A stretch of DNA of 64,000 nucleotides, taken from NCBI RefSeq assembly GCF_019397265.1, contig NZ_CP068985.1, positions 9,009,955 to 9,073,954 of the forward strand, in the 5' to 3' direction. Below, one piece after another: positions 60,977 through 64,000 of the stretch. The DNA comes from Nonomuraea coxensis DSM 45129 (GTDB taxonomy: Bacteria > Actinomycetota > Actinomycetes > Streptosporangiales > Streptosporangiaceae). The position numbers were made by a program, and so were the translations under genes. The stretch's first letter is position 1; each line of letters starts with the position of its first letter. The notes beneath the pieces are model-generated. The model had not been told where the DNA came from. It did no database searches and saw nothing but the letters and a program-made list of their open reading frames with translations.

Positions 60977-61205
60977 TGGTTGGAGGCCCTTTCTCGGTGC
61001 TGGTGTCGTGGCCGGGCGTGGCCGTCCCCCCCGGGGACCTTCTGTGTCCCCAGGCTATTGGGGCGATCACAAGGGAAGACTAGCGGGCCGCCCGCAGGGT
61101 GACCTCCGAGCGCGCCGCCGGCCTGGTGGCGGGGACGCATCGGCCGCATGGGGACCCGAGTGCTGATATAGCCCTATCAAGGCTGTCTTAGGTACGTACC
61201 AGGAT

Positions 61206-61253
61206 AAAAGAGAACGGCCGCCTGCCGCTCGCCAGGGGGCGGGGCAGACGGCC
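61206..61253 (-). terminator. terminator behind jag
   Basis: On the minus strand a 12-position stem with one mismatch (CGGCCG and CTGCC segments) and a GC-rich loop is followed by TCTCTTTTATCC. It lies 17 bases after the jag stop and would end the rpmH-rnpA-yidD-yidC-jag transcript. The rest of 60977-61269 holds no gene. Confidence 0.7.
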
Positions 61254-61269
61254 GCGACGAAGCGGAGAA

Positions 61270-61758
61270 TCAGGCGGGCAGGACCACCACGTAGCGGTTG
61301 GGCTCCTCGCCCTCGGACTCGCTGCGGAGCCCGGCGGCCGCCACCGCGTCGTGGACGATCTTGCGCTCGAACGGCGTCATCGGCTGCAGCGACTTGGGCT
61401 CGCCGCGGTCCTTGACCTGGTTGGCGACCTCGGTGCCGAGCTTGGTCAGCTCAGCGCGCCGGCGCTCCCGGTAGCCGCCGACGTCGAGCATCAGCCGCGA
61501 GCGCTCGCCGGTCTGCCGGTGGACGGCCAGGCGAGTCAGCTCCTGCAGCGCCTCCAGGACCTCTCCCCCGGGGCCCACCAGCTCGTTGCCCTTGAGCCCG
61601 ACGACGGAGACGAGCGCCCGGTCGCCCTCGACGTCCATGTCGATGTCGCCGTCGATGTCGGCGATGTCGAGAAGCCCCTCGACGTAGTCGGCAGCGATCT
61701 CGCCCTCCTGCTCCAGGTCGGCGAGATCAGGAGCATTCTTCTGCTCGGCCTCGGTCAT
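61270..61758 (-). CDS. jag: Jag/KhpB-family RNA-binding protein
   Basis: A 162-residue protein with an acidic N-terminal region, a KH-like domain (DIDMDVEGDRALVSVVGLKGNELVGPGGEVLEALQELTRLAV) and a C-terminal R3H domain (PMTPFERKIVHDAVAAAGLRSESEGEEPNRYVVV). The ATG at 61758 is preferred because AAGGAGAGG lies upstream of it; an ATG eight codons earlier would contain that site. It follows yidC, as is usual. Confidence 0.92.
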   Translation of the reverse strand: MTEAEQKNAPDLADLEQEGEIAADYVEGLLDIADIDGDIDMDVEGDRALVSVVGLKGNELVGPGGEVLEALQELTRLAVHRQTGERSRLMLDVGGYRERRRAELTKLGTEVANQVKDRGEPKSLQPMTPFERKIVHDAVAAAGLRSESEGEEPNRYVVVLPA

Positions 61759-61778
61759 GGCCGGCCTCTCCTTCGTGG

Positions 61779-62702
61779 TCACGACTTCTTGCTGCCGGTG
61801 CGCTTGCTGCGAGGCTGGCGGCTCGGCTGCTGCCTGATGATCTTAGGCTCCGGCGGGGCCGGAGGGGCCTGCTCCTCCGGAGTCGTCTTGCGGATCTTGG
61901 CGATCAGTCCCTGTTTCGGCTGGACGGGGATGACGTTGCCCTTGGCGTCGTACTCCGGCATCGGGTGCCGACTGTAGAACCAGTGCTGCTGGCCGAGCGT
62001 CCACAGGTTGGTGGTGACCCAGTAGAGGATCAGGCCGAGGGGGAAGTTCAGGCTGAAGAACGCGAACAGCGGCGAGATGTACATCAGGATCTTCTGCTGC
62101 TGCGCCATGGGGTTGTCCGGCATCTGCGCCATGGAGCGGGTCACGCTCTGCCGGACGGTGAGGAACGTGGTCAGCGAGCTGATCGCGACGAAGACGCCGA
62201 TGACGACCTTCTCCATCGCCGTGGGCGCCTCGAAGAACGTCGCGGGCAGCGGCGCGCCCAGGATGAGCGCGTGCTTGGCGCTGTCGACCAGCTCCTGCGA
62301 CATGCCGAACTTCGCCTCGTCCGCCGCGATCGCCCGAAGCACGGTGAACATCGAGATGAAGATCGGGAACTGGGCGACGACGGGAAGGCAGCCGCCGAGC
62401 GGGTTGGCCCCGGCCCCCTGGTACAGCGCCATGACTTCCTGGTTCATGCGCTGCTTGTCGTTCTTGTAACGCTTGCGGATCTCCTGGACCTTCGGCGCCA
62501 GCTCCTGCATCTTCCGCGACGACCGCATCTGCTTGAGGAACAGCGGGAAGATCAGGATCCTCATGAGGATCGTCAGCGTGATGATGGTGAGCGCCCACGT
62601 CAAGCCGCTGTTCGGGTCGAGGAACGTGCTGTACGCGCTGTGGATCCAGGTGATGACTTGGGCGACGGCTGTGTACAGCCAGTTGAGCCAGGACAGCTCC
62701 AC
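61779..62702 (-). CDS. yidC: membrane protein insertase YidC
   Basis: A 307-residue YidC/Oxa1 insertase with five membrane helices and no large periplasmic domain, as in Gram-positive bacteria. The hydrophilic-groove Arg is in ILMRILIFPLFLKQMRSSRKMQ, and ANPLGGCLPVVAQFPIFISMF is conserved. The C terminus is a Pro- and Lys/Arg-rich tail (SRQPRSKRTGSKKS) thought to bind ribosomes. It starts with GTG and lies four bases after yidD. Confidence 0.95.
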   Translation of the reverse strand: MELSWLNWLYTAVAQVITWIHSAYSTFLDPNSGLTWALTIITLTILMRILIFPLFLKQMRSSRKMQELAPKVQEIRKRYKNDKQRMNQEVMALYQGAGANPLGGCLPVVAQFPIFISMFTVLRAIAADEAKFGMSQELVDSAKHALILGAPLPATFFEAPTAMEKVVIGVFVAISSLTTFLTVRQSVTRSMAQMPDNPMAQQQKILMYISPLFAFFSLNFPLGLILYWVTTNLWTLGQQHWFYSRHPMPEYDAKGNVIPVQPKQGLIAKIRKTTPEEQAPPAPPEPKIIRQQPSRQPRSKRTGSKKS

Positions 62703-62706
62703 CGAG

Positions 62707-62985
62707 CTATCTCCCTTGCGTTTCGTGGGACCGGACCGGGCGTGGGGGCACCGGGTCTATACCTCCGGGATGGAATGGGTGGCACCGCCCGATGCGCCGG
62801 ACAGTCAGCCAGATGCCACGCAATGCACCATGCGTGGCGATCGCCTCGAGGCCGTAGGCACTGCACGACGGATAGAAACGGCAGCGTGGGCCGAGCAGCG
62901 GGCTGATGAACGCCCGATAGAACCGGATCGGGACGATCAGCACCCGAGCCGCGACGCTCGGCACCTCGTGCACCTGCTCCGTCAT
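62707..62985 (-). CDS. yidD: membrane protein insertion efficiency factor YidD
   Basis: A 92-residue protein with the family core FYRAFISPLLGPRCRFYPSCSAYGLEAIATHGALRG and GRCHPFHPGG. An amphipathic N-terminal helix associates with the membrane. It overlaps rnpA by four bases and precedes yidC, the standard order. Confidence 0.94.
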   Translation of the reverse strand: MTEQVHEVPSVAARVLIVPIRFYRAFISPLLGPRCRFYPSCSAYGLEAIATHGALRGIWLTVRRIGRCHPFHPGGIDPVPPRPVRSHETQGR

Positions 62986-63344
62986 CTCTGTCCACCCGTC
63001 GAGGCATCGCGCCGCCTGAGCAAACGATCCAGCGCGGTGTCGAGCTCGGCGGCCAGGTGCTCGAATCGCGCGGACGCGGCCGGTGGATTGGCGCGTACCA
63101 CAAGCAGGCTACCTCCCGGCAGCCGGTCAAGACGCTCGCGCATCAGGTGTCGGAGCCGTCGCTTGACCTTGTTCCGGGTGACAGCGCCACCGACGGCCTT
63201 GCTCACCACGAAACCCACCAGGGGTGGCCCTTCCCCGGAAACGCGAAAATGCACCACCAAAGTCGGGCGGCCCGCGCGCTTGCCTCGCCGCACGGCCGCC
63301 TCGAAATCCTCCCCGCGCCGCATGCGGGATTGCCGGGACAGCAC
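62982..63344 (-). CDS. rnpA: ribonuclease P protein component
   Basis: A 120-residue basic protein. The RNR motif region reads VVSKAVGGAVTRNKVKRRLRHLMRE, as in RnpA, where it contacts the RNase P RNA. It starts with GTG (LSRQSRMRRGEDFEAAVRRG) and overlaps yidD. It supports 5' processing of tRNAs. Confidence 0.95.
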   Translation of the reverse strand: MLSRQSRMRRGEDFEAAVRRGKRAGRPTLVVHFRVSGEGPPLVGFVVSKAVGGAVTRNKVKRRLRHLMRERLDRLPGGSLLVVRANPPAASARFEHLAAELDTALDRLLRRRDASTGGQR

Positions 63345-63406
63345 CGTATATGCCTATCGCCCGCCGGCGAGATTCACCGGCGGGCCGACTTTCAGGCGCG
63401 GGACGG

Positions 63407-63544
63407 TCAGGCCGACAGCTTCTCGCGGCCCTTGCGGCGGCGGGAGGCCAGGATGGCGCGGCCGGCCCGGGTGCGCATCCGCAGCCGGAAGCCGTGGGTC
63501 TTCGCGCGGCGACGGTTGTTCGGCTGGAAAGTACGCTTGCTCAC
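63407..63544 (-). CDS. rpmH: 50S ribosomal protein L34
   Basis: A 45-residue ribosomal protein with the L34 signature SKRTFQPNNRRRAKTHGFRLRMRTRAGRAILASRRRKGR. The GTG start at 63544 is the family position; the longer open frame upstream is non-coding. It is the first gene of the minus-strand cluster leading away from dnaA. Confidence 0.97.
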   Translation of the reverse strand: MSKRTFQPNNRRRAKTHGFRLRMRTRAGRAILASRRRKGREKLSA

Positions 63545-63670
63545 GGGTGGGCTCCAGGTCATTGGTGCGCCCGGCGGGCGCGGTACACACACAGGATGGC
63601 CTGTCAGGAAAGCGAGGGCACGCGAAATAGCCGTCGCGTGACAAGCCGACCGTCGTACGTTACGGGCCAA

Positions 63671-64000
63671 GGGCCTCCCAGGTCAAACCGGGCGGGTTGT
63701 CCACCAATCCACAGGCGAGTTTTCCCCAGGCCGCGCACGTCCACAGTATGTGCACTCAGGTGCCACTAGGCTGTGGACAACGCCTTGAACACAGCTGTGC
63801 ACAGAGCTACTGTCGGCCCTTCTGGAGCCGCGGTAACGCGGCAGCACCACTGTGCACAACATGTGGAGATCCTGTGGAGGACCTGAGTGTGACGCTCGCC
63901 TCCCGGGCTGTGGACAAAGGCGCCAGAAGATCGTCAGCGACCGCCGGCATGTGGATGAACGACCGCGGGGGCCGCGAGAGGGAGGAGGGGGAACCTCACT
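63671..64000. promoter_or_regulatory. rpmH-dnaA intergenic region with DnaA boxes
   Basis: Perfect DnaA boxes (TGTGGACAA, complement of TTGTCCACA) lie at 63772-63780 and 63909-63917. Near matches are TTGTCCACC at 63697-63705, ACGTCCACA at 63737-63745 and TGTGCACAA at 63851-63859. No gene is present. The region should hold the divergent promoters of rpmH and dnaA; in many actinomycetes the main oriC lies on the far side of dnaA. Confidence 0.75.

Overview
The window is high-GC actinobacterial chromosome, most likely from the Streptosporangiales (Nonomuraea or Microbispora type). That placement rests on the gene set (inositol-1-phosphate synthase, SigM and its anti-sigma factor, DUF6049, DUF5318, an S18/L9/SSB operon, thioredoxin system, tRNA adenosine deaminase-associated proteins) and on gene order. 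It is not a phylogenetic result. The right end is the left flank of the chromosomal origin. The order rpmH, rnpA, yidD, yidC, jag, rsmG, parA, parB is the conserved cluster that precedes dnaA. The last 330 bases hold DnaA boxes, so dnaA should start just beyond base 64000.

Layout from the left. 1-6.5 kb: a zinc metallopeptidase, small membrane and conserved hypothetical genes, tRNA-Ser(CGA) just behind tadA, two tandem TadA-associated proteins, upp, and a 52-codon gene coupled to a PH-domain protein. 6.5-10.3 kb: three regulators (XRE-TPR, GntR/FCD, MarR) and an extra dnaN-like sliding clamp. 10.3-16.2 kb: a two-component system divergent from an ABC-2 exporter, an SMP-30 protein divergent from soxR, and a universal stress protein. 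16.2-18.5 kb: a looser patch with a serine hydrolase, a gene remnant and a Nudix hydrolase. 18.5-22.1 kb: dnaB interrupted by two inteins. 22.4-27.7 kb: a MATE exporter, an APC permease and an amino-acid ABC transporter. 27.8-29.5 kb: the rpsF-ssb-rpsR-rplI operon. 30-36.7 kb: endonuclease IV, then a penicillin-binding protein overlapping two mannosyltransferase-like genes, and DUF5318.

36.8-42 kb: PadR regulator plus ino1, idi, an MFS protein and the CCA-adding enzyme. 42-50.7 kb: a broken YbaK-like gene, then DUF6049, murJ, a pseudokinase, sigM, its anti-sigma factor, trxB and trxA. This block joins peptidoglycan precursor flipping with envelope and redox stress control. 51-57 kb: a GNAT protein, a PLP aminotransferase, and a D-Ala-D-Ala ligase-like gene separated from a threonine aldolase by an IS630-type element that carries a second gene inside its ends. 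57-64 kb: parB and parA with five parS sites and an unusually wide, repeat-rich gap between them, then the rsmG-to-rpmH cluster.

The most distinctive features are the double-intein dnaB (one class 3 intein with an intact homing endonuclease, one with an apparently decayed endonuclease), the parS/parAB architecture with a 40-bp perfect palindrome centred on parS, the extra sliding clamp about 54 kb from the origin, and the IS630 element with a passenger gene. I did not see a convincing new multi-gene defence or biosynthetic system. All calls come from reading the sequence; no searches were run.
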